This document shows positions 49,901 through 62,795 of a stretch of 64,000 nucleotides of DNA, piece by piece. This stretch comes from Paramecium sonneborni. Lineage: Eukaryota; Ciliophora; Oligohymenophorea; Peniculida; Parameciidae. The DNA lies in assembly GCA_905182985.1 (NCBI GenBank), contig CAJJDN010000157.1, positions 90,992-154,991 of the forward strand. The letters run 5' to 3'. The position numbers were made by a program, and so were the translations under genes. Every line of letters starts with the position of its first letter. Position 1 is the stretch's first letter. The notes under the pieces were generated by a model that was not told where the DNA came from, ran no database searches, and worked only from the letters and a program-made list of their open reading frames with translations.

Positions 49901-51002
49901 TCATACTTGTATATTGCTAAAATCTACAGATTTGACCAATGATAAAGCCTATTCACTAATAGCTTATTCTCGTTAAAATTCATTTTTAGTATCATTGTAA
50001 ATTTAAACTTCATCAGCATATAAATCATTCTCTAATTAGAGTTATTATTCATAAGAGGCTTAATCTAATCTTCTTTGATCTCTAAATTGAGTAACTTAAT
50101 CTATCTTTTCTAAAATTTAGATATACTTTATTCTTACCTAAAGTAGCTGTCAAATCAACATTAACAGCATTTATTTATCTCTGAAATTCAGCAAATTCAG
50201 CATCTAATTAGACTATTCTTGCTTCAAAATTCTCTTAATCTTAAACTTCTTATAATGAAAAATCATTAATTGAATCAACAATAGCATTTCTGAATTCATT
50301 TAAGACATCTACAATTTATTTTAAAACTCCTTAATCTGAGAAATTTTAATTTGATGCCAATGTAATTAAAGCCTTTAAAAATGGAGCCATCTTACTTCTT
50401 GGTTTTATACTTTATTCAATTTTTTTAAGTGAATTTTAAAACTTCTTAACTTAAGCTAATGATGGGTTATTTAGTGTTGATAATAAAGCTAATGCATCAT
50501 CAACAGCTGCAGTTGCATCATTTAATTCAGCAACTTAAGCTTCATATGCTTCATGTTCTTATTCTCTTGTTAAATTCTCCTCATCAACCTTTTATCTATT
50601 TTATTCTTGATACTCTTCTAAATTCTCTATTCTCACTTCCAATTATTCTTTTCTTGGTAATAAAAGATTATCAATAACATCTTCTGATCTACTTACATCA
50701 ATTTAAGCTTATTGAATTTGTTAATTTAATTGAACAAGTAAGGCATTGTGTTCATTTGTTCTACGTTAGAAATTGAATTCTAAGAATTCTAATCCATCTT
50801 CTAAATCATTTACGAGCTCTTCTATTGCATCTACTAATTCTGATACAGATCCTCCAGCCATTGAATGTAATTCAACTAAATGTAACAAAGCTCTTCCATA
50901 ATTTGACTTTTGCAACTCTGCTTATAACTTCTATGGACTTTAACTTCTCAATTTACCACATGTAGCTAAACAAAATACTAATGCAATGATCACTATTCTC
51001 AT
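49901..51002 (-). CDS. Trichocyst matrix protein-like secreted coiled-coil protein
   Basis: 357 aa after removing a 28-nt intron (50110-50137). It starts with a signal peptide (MRIVIIALVFCLATCG) and is almost entirely heptad-patterned helix rich in Gln/Glu/Ala/Leu (e.g. HLVELHSMAGGSVSELVDAI, ARIVQLDAEFAEFQRQINAV). This is the look of Paramecium trichocyst matrix proteins (TMPs), which are processed and crystallise in dense-core secretory granules. The gene at 62796-64000 is a second member. Start chosen for the signal peptide. Confidence 0.75.
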
Positions 51003-52166
51003 TTTTTAATATTATTCTGTTCATCATATTACCGTTTTTCTTTTTATTTATATATATTTATAACATAACTTCAATTTATACCCAATTCATTGTTTAAACC
51101 TCAATCTAATACTTTTATTTTTAACATTTTCTCACCATAACTTATCCTTATATCAAATTATTATGTCTCATATTATTCAATCATTCAATCTTTTCTATTT
51201 AATTCAATTTTTCATTTTATTCCTAATTCACACCCAAATATTAATCAATCAAACAATCCAATATACCCCCTCTTGGTAACTCTAATATAAAATATGTTAT
51301 ATAGGGATCTAATTAGAATTCTAACTTATAATTAGCATTATATCAATAATATATCATATAAATTCAAAAGTTATCATTTCAAAATCGCTAAAAAAGATTC
51401 TGCATTGCAAATCTAAATTATCTCTAAGTTTTAAGGAAATTTATACAAAGAGATAAAAACTTGTAAGCTTAAATATCAAATAATAGATTAAGTAAAACGA
51501 ATTAAGAGAAAATGAGTAAAATTTGTTATTCTTTTCAAAATTGTAAATAAATAAGTGTTAATATAATGAGATGAGACATTATTTTGTTATCATGAATTAA
51601 ATTTCTAAGTTTAAACAAGCATTTTATCTAGATAAGAAAACTAAAAAGCTTTATTAACAAAAAAATTGAATGGAAAAACTCTTCTAAAGAATTTTTCATC
51701 AAAATAAAAACTATCAATTTATTTATACTTTTGATAAACATTGCTAATTTCAATATTAAATATTTTGAGAAATAACAAATTAATGAAATTGAAACAAATT
51801 GATAAATTTCTTTTTTTAAATTAATTTACATTATTTTAAGTAGTACTAAATAGGTGGTTTCTTGTTTAAATAATGTTTACTTTTTACAGAAATTAGAGTT
51901 ATGAAATTTTAGCAGAAAATCTTATACCTAAAAAAATTTGATGAGAGAAATTTACAACAAACAAAATTCTTTCAAATATGCTTTCATATCTATATATGTT
52001 TGAGTATGTGTATGTAATATTAGAAATATGGACAACTTATAATTAAGTGTGAAATATTGGAGATTATTATATTAATTTAAATTTCCTAAATAATAATAAT
52101 TTGATTAAAAAAGAAATTAGCTATTTTAAATTTTTAAATAGAAAACTTCGTAAAATTATTATAAAA
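51003..52166. other. Long intergenic region, nothing recognised
   Basis: Divergent spacer of 1.16 kb, long for this scaffold. Full of TGA/TCA in all frames examined; AT-rich. It holds promoters for the trichocyst protein and the giant surface-protein gene, but no motif could be named. Confidence 0.5.
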
Positions 52167-55100
52167 ATGTTAATTCTCTTGATTGAAGTTCTTTTACTGT
52201 TTAATGAATTTAAGTAGATAATGAATTCATTATGATAGCTAAATTCTAGTATTTGGATGCAAATAAGAAATATTAGATGAAGCAATTTATGAAATTCCGC
52301 ATACATTTTCAACAATGTAAACTATAGGTATATGGTTCAAATGGGAACCAACATTAAACCGAATGTCAAGATTAGAGAACTATAATCCTCGTTATCTGTT
52401 GTATCTAGAATAGATCGAATTGGATAAAACAACTTCAGCAGTTAGGATATTTTAAGAGTTTGAATACGAGTATTTTTATGTAGAGCACTATACATATTAA
52501 AGTTATTCAACAACACTTTAGAATGAATAAATATAATAGATAGAAAGAATTTAATCATTTAGATTGGATTCATAACTTATGGAAGGGAATTGGGGATTTC
52601 ATTGTTTCAGTTACAATCCATCAACAAAAGAATATAAAGTGTATCTTTGGTATGCAAAAATAGGTGGAATGACAGATGATTATGTTTTTGAATCAAAAGG
52701 GCATAACTTAGAGAGAACTTAGGGAAAATACAATTATATATTAGGAGATTATAAGGGTACTCCATTTGGCTAAGTTTTTCCTAAGTTAGATTCAGGTCTT
52801 ACTTTAGAAAAATTCAGAGGGAATAGAAGTTAGTTGTATTTTAATGATTTTTATGTGGAAACCTTATCAGGTTTTTTAGCATTAGATTAATTGAGTTGTG
52901 ATATGTATAATTATTGTAAAGCAATTGGAACAACAAAAATAACTGAAATATTAATAGATGGAGTAAATTCAAATTTTCCATAAGTATTCACAAAGTTCTA
53001 TAGAGAAGAAAGGTTTAGTTTATCTGGATGGGTGAAATTAAATCATAATTATGGGATCATAAGAGAAATTACAATCATAAGATTAGCTATTTATTAGTTT
53101 TATTCAAATGATTATATTCTTGGGGATAGAGTGTTTATGATGAGTTATCAATATAATCCTGAATACATTGAACATTCGTTAATTAAAATTGATACCTATT
53201 CTTATGATTTTCCATTTTTATCATTTTAATCAACTACTGAATATGATACTTATTAGAAATCAGGATTAAATATATTTAATTTGATGACTAAATGGCATTA
53301 CTTTATGTTTGAAGCAGGAATTCAATAACCTTTATATAATGTTAATATTAAAATAAAAGATGGATTAATATTAGATTCAAATTATTATGATATAAATTAT
53401 AACTATCCTATGCGAAATTAATTCAAATCATCAAATTTAATAGTAAATTTAGGAGGAGATAAATTAAGTTCTACTCCTATGAATGGATTCTTAGCAAATA
53501 TAGTTTTTGAGTATTGTTATTAGAGTGATCAAACATATAAATTAAGTAATATTTTTAATTTAATTTTAAAAAGGATGCCATAAAATTTGTAAGACATGCT
53601 TTGGTCCTGATAAAACACATTGTTTAAGTTGTAATGATGATACATTCAAAATTTTAAAAAATAATGAGTGTTTGTGTTAACGAAATTATTATGAAGATGA
53701 AAATAATATTTGTTAAAGTAATTAATGTAATAAAAATAGATCATATATCATATTTAGGATAGCTTCAATTAATTTAAACTAAATTTTATAATTTATGTGA
53801 TGAGAATGAATTCTAAATTCCTATTAATAATTCAATAATTTGTTAGAAATGTCCTTCCTCAAAAAGTAGTCATAAGATAGTATGTGCTGATTGCTTATAA
53901 AATCAAATGGATTGGTATAAAAATCCTATTTGTTCATAAGATTACATATAATTTTAGACAAATGATATTTTTGAGAAAGATAGTGCTTTTTAAAAGATCT
54001 AGAGAAATTAGATTGATTACGAATATTATCTAATAAGAAAAGATTCAAGTTTAGATCTTTGTGAAGGATGTTTAGGATTGGTTACAGATGATAATTTAAC
54101 ATATATTTTAAGATTCTAATTAGATTAATTAACTAAAATATAATGCAAACCTTGTCATAAAATAATATAGAATTCTTGTGTAATTGTGAATTAAGATTGT
54201 ATCGAATGTGATGAAGAATTTAAATGTTTAACATGTTAATCTGACTATTTAATATTAAATTAAGGATGTGTTAAGTGTCCAACAAATGAATGTGCTTTAT
54301 GTTAAATTAATAAAGATAAAGTAGAATGTGCAACCTGTCCTTAAACTACTTTTCTAAGTAATGGAACTTGTTTAAAATGTGGATAAAATTGTTAAATATG
54401 TGATAATATCAGATGTCATAAATGTATAGATATAAATAAATACTATATTTCACTTGATGGACTCAATTGTTATCCTAATCCTATTGAGAATTGTTTAATT
54501 GCTTTTGAAAGAATAGATGGTGAAATTACTTCATCACTTTAATATAATTATTCTCTTTCTTAAAATTAACAAATTACTGTTGTTGAATGTGCTTTATGCA
54601 AATCTAACCATATTAATTAATTGAATAATTGTTTATATTCAGATTAAATGAATAAAACTGAATAAATTCTAGATATTTTTAATAATGGTTAAATTCTTTA
54701 ACTGAATACTTCAACAATTAAAGCAACTTAAAATTTGAATATTGCATAATTCAATAATCTAATCGATTGTAAAAGTCCCTGTTTTTAGTGTGTTATGGAG
54801 AATCAAATTTTATTAGATGGATGGAAACAAAAACTTATTCCATTTTATATTCCATATTTCTCATCAACTAAATTTCAATAATCTAATAATCTTATCTAAT
54901 TGTCTTCTCTCTATAGTGATACAAAACTTCAAATTAGTTGTACTTCATGTAGATATGGATATGAATTATATTAGACTTAATGTATACCTCTTTGTTCATC
55001 TAATTGTGAATGTAAAAAAATTAATTTTAAAAATGTATGTTATAAATGTAAATCAAATGAAAGAGGCTAATAATTAAGTCTTTATGATGATAATTGTATA

Positions 55101-58100
55101 GAATGTCCTTACAATTGTGCTCATTGCAGATTAAGATCAAAAAAAGAAATCCAATCCATTAATCCTTATTTTGATCCCCAATATTAGGATTTAATAAAAT
55201 ATGGAAATTAATGTCTAATTCCTTTTATTGATACTACTCTATTTTATGATGTTGAAATCGGTGTTTATGTAGAATGTCTTAATTCACTCTGCTATAATTC
55301 TATTAAAATCATTCTCAATTATTATTGTGATCTCATTAGTTATAATTCTGCAAAATCAACTTACAAAGGAACATTAGAAGAATTCTAAAAGTATCATATT
55401 CTTCTTAATGATTATGAATCTTATTAACCATTTTATGAAACACAGTTTTTTTACTCTATTATGAATTAAAGAACAATTAAATAAATTAATTTTGAAATTA
55501 TTTTTATTTCAAGTAATATTTAATGTGGATTAATTAATAATTTAACTATAGCAACTAATTTGAAGAGAAATATTTTTACATTAATTAATCTTCCAATTCT
55601 AATTAAAACTAATTTAGCCTAATTAACACTACTTATTAAAACCTTTCAACTTATAGGATTTTCATCTGTTATCATTCAAAATCTATAAATTTCTAATTTC
55701 CCATTAAATGATATTTATATCTACATTTCCTCTACTTATGGGGTTGTCTTCACAATCAAAGATATTATTTTTAGTTGTTAAAATGTCAAGTTATAATTTA
55801 TTATCAATAATCCAAAATCATTAATTTGTAATTCCCTTACTTTTAAGGATATGACTGTTAACAATACCTATGGAATATTTATGTATTAAGGCTTCAATAA
55901 TAATAATTAAATTGTTTAAATTGAATTTAAAAATGTTAATGTTATCAATACTATTCTCATTAACTCTTCACTTTTAGTTTTATCACTTTTTGAAAACTTT
56001 CAAAACTAAAATGTTTAAATTAATTCATTTTATGTTCAAGATTCTTAATTTTCTTAATCAACCATATTATAGACTAATTATCAATCATCAATAAGAAAAG
56101 CTGTATTTGAATTAAATTAAATGAAAACATTAAATTCAACATTTATATCGTCTACATTTCTAAATTTAGAAGGGTTTCTTTCAGTTAAATTGATTGATTG
56201 TTAATTATAATCAAGTTAATTAAAATTAGGTTCAATTTGGCTTATTTTACCCTTGTTTTCACTACAAAAATTAAAAATAGTTGGTAATACTTTAGAAACA
56301 TCAAATGATAGATTTATTACAAACAAAGCAACTGTAGCATATTCTGATTCAAATAATAATTAAAACTTTATAAAAATTTAAGATCTAATTATTGAGAATA
56401 ATTAATTTGCAAGTGGAAAAGCATTCATTGAAATATACTAAGACATTTTTATTAAATTATCTATAGAAATTTTGGATTTGAAAATTCATTTTAATTAATT
56501 GTTTGGATAATCTAGTAAATTTAATAAAAGAGATATAGTCTCTGAAGATTCGACAATTTACCTTGATGTTTATTAAATATCATTATAAAACATTGATATT
56601 ATAAGAAAATAATCTTTTCCTGAATTTGCAATTTTAAACAGTATTGATGTTAAAATAATAAATTTGAAAGCTAGCCATTCTGAACAAAAGACTAGTTTTT
56701 TGCATAATGCCTTTTCATGTGCATAAAGTTAGATATTTGTGTAGGGTTATACAGCATTGTTGTATTTATATAATTCAAAAGAATTAAAATTAAAAAATAT
56801 TGAATTGAATAATTTAAGAAGTATTAATTTACCATTAATTATGATAAAATCTTCTGATAAAATGAAAGTAAGATAACATGAAAGTATTATAATAGAAGAT
56901 AGTTTTTTTTCTTAAAACTTACTTTTATTAACTAAGATTAGTGAATAGTAAGCCATAATTTAAATAACTTCAGAGCAATATTAAAATGTGATAATAAAAA
57001 ACGTGACTTTCTTTCATAATTACTAACATAGTTATATCCCAGATCTATCTTTTATTTCATCCTCCACTATTTTATTTTCTAGTCCTTATTCTAGTATATT
57101 ACTTCAATAGGTAACCTTTGAAAGGAATATGATAACAAATGGATAAAATTCAAATTTGGTATTGAAATCTTTATGGATATTGATATTGAATTGTAGTTTT
57201 TTGCAATCAAATTTTCCTCCTTTGGATACTATTCAATAGAATATATATTGGGGTATATAATAAAATTAAGTGTTATTTTTGGAAAATTACACATAGGCAT
57301 TCCAAATCAATTCATAAGGTGGAAGTGCATATTTATCAGCCAATATTTTAGAAATAGAAAATGTATTAATATTGGAATCAAGATCTTAAAAGGGAGGTGC
57401 ATTATTCATAATACCAATATAATTAGGAATAATTAAAATTTACAATATTACTTTTATTGATTGCAGAGCAAGTTTAGAAAAATTATCATCAGCTTAAGGT
57501 GGAACAATCTATATTGATGCTTAATTATCTCAATTAGATTTGAATATAACAAATGCTCAAATAACAAGAAGCTATAGCAGAAGAGAAGGAGGTGTATTCT
57601 TTATTAATCCATCTAAAGTAAAGAATAATGTTAGATTGATCAATATTACAGTGAGTGAATCCTATTCCTTATATTATTCATTTTTAAGAATTCCATTTAC
57701 ATCAAGAGCTGATGTTTACTTATAAAATTTCATTGTAAGAAATAGTTATGCTGGATTTAAAGAATATCTTGGTTTACTATATTATTTATCAGAAATTGAA
57801 TTAAGTACATATTCTTCCAGTTATTTTATTTCTTTAATGGGAAATCTATATATTTAGATGAGCACTATTTCAAATCAATTTAGTGGATTATTTGAAGTTT
57901 AATCGGGATAAGTAAACTTTAAATAAATTAGTATTTCTAATTGCTAAACATATTCACAACCTATGATGATATTCACTTCAGTGAGTTTGTTAAATTTTTA
58001 AAACATTAATCTTTTTAATATCTCTACTTATAAATATGATGAAATTACTGTTGAGAAATCCGAAATCACATACTCTCCATTGTTAATGTAATGTTCTTAA

Positions 58101-61100
58101 GAGATTTATAAACCTTCTTATATTTATGAAGGTATTAATAGTTCTATCATCAGTTATTATGGATAAATTAATATAAAAAGTATTTATTAAAGCTTTATCA
58201 ATCCTAATTGTTTAATTTAAATCGATTCAATACAGTAGAATTTTAAAATCACTTACTAAGATAGTTAATTTTAGATGTTAAGTTGTCCCAATTGTTAAAA
58301 AGGATTGATAATTCATATTTTTACAAAATATTATGATATGGGTGTTAATATAATTAAATTTAGTAATATTAAATTTAATAAAAACTTATGTGGATATAGT
58401 TGTTTAGTATTTAGATAATAGAATTAAAATAGATATAGATTGTTATCTCAATCTAAGAAATAATTAATATATACAATTGAAGTTACTAATAGTGAATTTC
58501 ACTCTAACACAGGTTAAAATGGAGGTGTATTTCATGTTGATGATATGAATCTTCTTATTGTTTCATGTTTATTTAATTAAAATCAAGCATCTTAGTCAGG
58601 AGCTGTTGTCTATTTTATTTCTAAATCTGCAACTTTTAATATTTATGATTCAGATTTGTCATCAAATTCTGCCTAAATAGGAGGAGCATTCTATTTAAGT
58701 AATTACACTCTTAATTCTCCAGATAAACTTAATTTACGTCTTATAGATAATTATGCAAGTTAGTATGGTTAAAATTATGCTGAATATCCATCTCAATTAA
58801 CATTGTCTCTTGATGGAGGTAAGATATTATTAGAAAAGAAAGTGATTTTGTCAAATACTACAACCATTATAGATCAGGTAACAATAAAACCATATTCTTT
58901 TAATAATGAAATAAAAAAATATATAAATTTACCGAGTGGTTAAGCTATAAGCAGTTATAAATATTATAATGAGACAGCATAATAGTTTGTATCTTACAAT
59001 TTGACATTTCGTATCTTAGCATTAAACAAATAATATAATAAAATTTAAAATTTAGATGGGACAAAATGTTCAATCAAATCATATCTTGTATCTAAATTAA
59101 GTGCAAATTCAGAGATTCCAATAACTATTTAATCAAAAAATAATCAGAGCTTTTTGAATTTAAAGGAGATCCTGTTTAATACTACAACCTAAGATTATAA
59201 TTTAGATGATATGATAATTTATTTTGATCCAACAAAAAATACTGAAGAAGTTTTATAATTGGAATTCATTTGTAATTCTGTAAAGATATCAATATTTAAT
59301 TCTGAAGCTCCATATTAAATAATAAAATTTATTGAAGATTATCGTTTGAGAATAAATGTTTAAACTCTAGATTGTCAGTTAGGAGAATAAAAAAGAGTTG
59401 ATGATGGTACATGTGTTGTATGTGATTCAACATTGGATTAATATTCAGTTTAACCAGGATAACGATGCCAAATACGTGATTCAATATCTACAGAGAAAGT
59501 GACATCAGCAAGGGTAAAATTGAGATCTGGATATTGGAGACCATATACGTATAGTGTAAAGATAGAATATTGTTTAAATATGGAAAAAAATTGTGAAGGA
59601 GGATGGATACCAGGAAATCTATCTTGTTTTGCTGGTCATATTGGTGCATTATGTGAATAATGTGATATTTATAATATAGAAGGAAAGGGATCTTGGTCTA
59701 TGAATGGATAATATAAATGTGGTAGTTGTGATCAAATTGGAAATAATACTTTTAAAGTAGTATTAGTGAGTGCTTGGACTATTATATCTATTATGTTATA
59801 AGTAAAGAGTACAATGGAGATGGTTGATAATATAGTCCTAGGAAATAAATTGAAGAAGTCTTATTTTGAGAATCCAAAAACTGGTTATGGAGGTATTCTT
59901 ATAAAAGTGTTAACAAATTATTTATAGATTATAGGAGTTGTAACCACATTCTAACTTTCTCTACCTAGTGCTTTATCTGAAGCATTCGAAACAGTAGGCT
60001 CTCCTATCGAATCTATGAGTTATTCTTTAGATTGTTTTCTCATTCAGATGACAAATATTGACATTCTTTATTTCAGAATGATCTGGGCTTTAATTATGCC
60101 ATTGATCTACATTATTACATTCTTTATTCTTTATGCTATTGCTATAATGGCTAGATTAATTAATTCTAATAAGAGTGCTATCAGTACTACACTTATATAT
60201 TTATTTACTTTTTTATAACCTACTCTATTAGGTGGATTCATTTCCTTATTGTCATTTAGATATATTTCAGATATCTATTGGATATAAGGTAATGTATCTT
60301 ATAGATATAATACAAGTTCTCATGTAAAATGGTTACTTACTTTTGTATTGCCATCAGCTTTGATGTTAGGATTCATCATACCAACTTATTTATTTCTTAA
60401 TCTCTTTAAAATTAGAACTAAATTAGATGAACCAGATAGTAGAAAGAGTTGGGGTTATCTCTATAATGAATATTAACCTAAAGCATACTTTTGGGAAATT
60501 GTTAAAATTTATGAGAAGAGTTTTATCTTATCCTTCCTCACTTTTTATGAAGATTTAATCATTATTAAAGCTGCATTAATATTTATTATTGTATTCATAT
60601 ACTCTGGATTGACCAAAAAGTATAAACCTTATAAACTTCCATTTCTTAATTAAATTGATGATTTTAGTACCCTAGTATGTGGAACATCAATAGTCTTAGG
60701 AATGACTTTATATTCTGCCAATAAAAGCAACAATTAAGAAATTATCTGGCCATTTTACATTTTCTTAGTTATAATCAATTCAACTTTCATATTTATTATT
60801 CTTTGGGAAATTCTATGGGCTAATCTACATAATTAATAAATTGTTTTAGATAAATTTAGAGATAAAATCAATTCTAAATTTCCTCATTTAAAAAATACAA
60901 ATTGGTTAACAAAAAGACTATTAATTAATAGAGGAGAATAACTTAAAAGAATCAAAAAAAGATGGAAGTAGATTAGAGAATATTTGTTAAATTTTATAAG
61001 AAAGAAAGGTTCATTAGCATAAACTGCAGATCAGTACAATATTTATTTATATATTTTATTAGTGAGAGTAATACCGTTGAAATAATAAAGAATCTACCTC

Positions 61101-61174
61101 TTCCAAAATTTCATAATAAAATTTATCCTGAGAATTTTATAAATGACTTTGAACCTTAATTATTACCAATTTGA
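52167..61174 (+). CDS. Giant cysteine-rich, beta-helix, multi-pass surface protein
   Basis: Roughly 2,950 aa; at least four introns (52214-52238, 53546-53573, 53718-53739, 61034-61062). N-terminal signal peptide (MLILLIEVLLLFNEF). Then ~450 residues of LamG/ConA-like beta sandwich (MEGNWGFHCFSYNP). Next come furin-like cysteine repeats (CHKICKTCFGPDKTHCLSC, CVKCPTNECALC, CLKCGQNCQIC). A ~1,300-residue region of beta-helix/POMP-like repeats follows (GGSAYLSA, GGALFII, GGTIYID, GGVFFIN, GGVFHVD, GGAFYLS). The membrane-proximal part has CVVCDST and LCEQCDI, and the C terminus has about six to seven TM helices and a basic tail. Likely a plasma-membrane adhesion or receptor-like protein. I did not verify every codon, so unlisted introns may exist. 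Confidence 0.75.
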
Positions 61175-61231
61175 TTTCATTAAGATAATTATAATATAAT
61201 AAACTAATATTTATTAAATCATATAAATATA

Positions 61232-62539
61232 TCAATTAAATAAATTTTCATTAGTGGAAATGTAAAATGGTATCATTTGCATACTTCTCTACAACCAAGC
61301 ATGATTATATGCTTATTATGCAGTGTATCTCTCGCGAGATAGTCGTTTAACTAGATTTTCTATAAAATCTCTTAAATCCCTAGATGCAGTATAAGGTATC
61401 ATAAAACATGCCTAAATAATTAAGAATATTACTGTTTTCATTAATTCCTATTAATTCTCTTTCCAGGGAGGCTTTCCAAAACATAATTCATATGTCAAAA
61501 CTCCCAAACCCCAAATGTCTATCTTCTTATCATACATATCTCCTTCTAAGATCTCAGGTGATGCATATATCAATGTTCCACATTAAGTTTATCTATATTC
61601 ATCTGGAGAATAAACGCAGAAAGAGAAATCTGCTAATTTAACTTATCCAAAACTCAATAAGATATTGTCTGGCTTTATATCTCTATGGATCACATCCTAA
61701 TTATGAATATACATCAAAGCTAGTGTTATCTATTAAACCATTTGAGCTGCTTCTTTCTCATTGAATCTCTTATTCTATTTAGTTTGTTATACACTATTCA
61801 ATTATCCATGAGAACAATATTCTAATACTAATACGATTTCAGTCTCTACGCAGGTATTTTATTAATCTTACAAGTCTAAAAGAATGTGTACAATCTTGTG
61901 ATATTTGGATGATCTAGAAGATATTAAATTTTTATTTCCCATGCCAATTAACCTTACATCATCTCTTTTATTATCAAAGCTTTCTATATCACCTTTAATG
62001 CAACCAAAAATCCTGTTTGAATCTATAATGCCAAAAACACTTCACTATACTTACCAACACCCAACCTTTTTATTGTCATAAAATTCTTATATTTTGGCAT
62101 CCCACTTTTCTCTTACTCACTAATCAATTGGACCTTCATAATTTAATAACATCCTTACTTTCTCACTCTCTACTCTTCTCTTATTACTTTATCCAATTAA
62201 ACCAACATTCTAGTTCTATTCTAATTGAAATTAAATTTATTCGCTTTTCTTCGGAGATTAATACTCTAGCTTGCTTTTTAATGTCTATTGTTGCACCATT
62301 GATTTTTGAGAAACAAGTAAAGGAGAACTTATTATGTACTTTACATCTGTATCTGTTTTTACTATCCCTGTATTTCCTTATTATTATTGAAATCTTGTCT
62401 ATGCATCAGATGCTCGATGTCCGTACATATTTCTTGATTTCTATAATACTGAGTCTACATAAGACACAATATTTGGATTTTAAGGAGGAGTATTCCCCAA
62501 TCTTGAATAAGGTCTATATGGTTAATACGGATTATTCAT
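61232..62539 (-). CDS. Aurora-like serine/threonine kinase with DFS motif
   Basis: 411 aa after introns of 21 (61412-61432), 26 (61846-61871) and 25 nt (62134-62158). A ~130-residue Gln/Ser-rich N-terminal region (MNNPYQPYRPYSRLGNTPPQ) precedes the kinase domain: GVGKYSEVFLA (Gly loop), VALKVI (Lys), EYCSHGQL, VIHRDIKPDN (catalytic loop intact), LADFSFCVYSP (DFG replaced by DFS), QCGTLIYASPEIL (Thr activation loop and APE-like), DIWGLGVLTYEL. Layout and CGTL-Y-xPE wording are Aurora/PLK-like. The Ser in DFS may alter Mg binding or the in/out switch (inference). Ends 58 bp from the convergent giant gene. The plus-strand 151-codon ORF 62128-62583 is a shadow. Confidence 0.82.
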
Positions 62540-62795
62540 TTAATTTTTTTCACTTTGATTTATATATATTAAAATTATACTAACAAAATCAAACAAAAAA
62601 ACAATAAAACTTTCTTGTTTACTTAAATTAATCCATTTTATTCTATTATCCCTTTACTCACTTCCTACATATTTAGAACTTATTTTTTTATTTGTAAATT
62701 AAAATTTAAAAATAATGTTTGAATCTAACTTTAGAGATGTCAATTTTGTTTAATATTCAAATAAAAATCATACTTTAATATGTTATTTTATTAAA
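62540..62795. other. Spacer between kinase start and trichocyst protein end
   Basis: AT-rich, no feature recognised; must contain the kinase promoter. Confidence 0.5.

Noticed and set aside
62128..62583. Plus-strand 151-codon standard-code ORF, rich in Leu/Ile/Ser
   Set aside because: It lies antisense to the N-terminal exon of the kinase, which reads as a better protein in code 6; hydrophobic content is the usual shadow of a Gln/Asn/Lys-rich gene.
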